Shown here one piece after another: positions 61,818 through 61,819 of a stretch of 61,819 nucleotides of DNA. Within the stretch, counting starts at the first letter, position 1, and every line of letters starts with the position of its first letter. A model generated the notes under the pieces. That model did no database searches. It saw nothing but the letters and a program-made list of their open reading frames with translations, and was not told where the DNA came from. Origin of the DNA: an uncultured Lachnospiraceae bacterium (GTDB lineage Bacteria > Bacillota > Clostridia > Lachnospirales > Lachnospiraceae); contig CAKQYU010000014.1 in the NCBI GenBank assembly GCA_934293575.1, positions 1 to 61,819 on the forward strand, read 5' to 3'. A program made the translations under genes and the position numbers.

Positions 61818-61819
61818 CT

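Overview
The window looks like a chromosomal segment of a low-GC, spore-forming Firmicute, most likely a gut-type member of the Lachnospiraceae. Supporting signs are strong AGGAGG-type ribosome binding sites, a threonine T-box leader, SpoIID/SpoIIQ-like proteins, DegV and GdpP, an indolepyruvate:ferredoxin oxidoreductase, an intracellular cellobiose phosphorylase, a DUF6472 miniprotein and the paired radical-SAM/TIGR03915 repair genes. I did not try to name a species. The rest of the window reads as a normal core chromosome; no prophage, transposase or CRISPR array was seen.

Positions 201-14158 are an accessory island of polymorphic toxins and immunity genes. It holds one full-length lipoprotein toxin (665-3742) with a transglutaminase-like core, a membrane hairpin and an ADP-ribosyltransferase-like C-terminal tip, followed by a small immunity gene. 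It also holds a large secreted protein with squalene-cyclase/prenyltransferase-type repeats (6241-9354). Broken copies of both are present: a gutted repeat protein at 201-661 and a 45-codon lipoprotein stub at 9379-9516. Two further toxin tips lie in cassettes without signal peptides, one deaminase-like (10094-10636) and one TNT-type NAD glycohydrolase (11149-12453), each followed by a likely immunity gene. A SUKH-type immunity gene and four full Imm11-type immunity genes plus one fragment complete the island. Copies of one stretch of toxin trunk (117 bp four times, 510 bp gap-free between two of them) give homology arms by which silent tips could be swapped into the full-length gene.

Positions 14230-25245 hold an ECF sigma factor with an RsiV-like anti-sigma factor behind a TGAAAC/CGTC-type promoter, a PH-domain protein, glycogen phosphorylase, a spoIID-like / L,D-transpeptidase / spoIIQ-like cell-wall cluster, a PAS-GGDEF-EAL protein, an acyl carrier protein with its own promoter, and a DUF6472 miniprotein. 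Positions 25274-30275 are a minus-strand group: an HD-domain alarmone-type hydrolase, an acetyltransferase, an aldose-epimerase-like protein and cellobiose phosphorylase.

Positions 30392-43348 run mostly on the plus strand: a beta-lactamase-fold serine hydrolase with cell-wall-binding repeats, a GIY-YIG protein, an amidase, then iorA-iorB-ddl-murI and three small genes, then gdpP-rplI-dnaB. Nicotinate phosphoribosyltransferase and a DUF4234 protein follow on the minus strand. Then come aspS, a membrane protein, a Nudix hydrolase, a GH13 enzyme, tRNA-Tyr and tRNA-Leu, an ArsB/NhaD-type permease with a cytidylate-kinase-like protein, ispE with a GntR regulator, degV, and a DNA-repair pair behind a promoter flanked by two LexA-like boxes. 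The right end carries a small membrane gene and thrS on the minus strand behind a threonine T-box leader, then tRNA-Lys.

Stretches without a gene longer than 300 bases are 24896-25273, where a DUF6472 gene and two terminators sit, and 61227-61744, where the T-box leader and two promoters sit. Positions 1-200 are AT-rich and I can assign nothing there with confidence.
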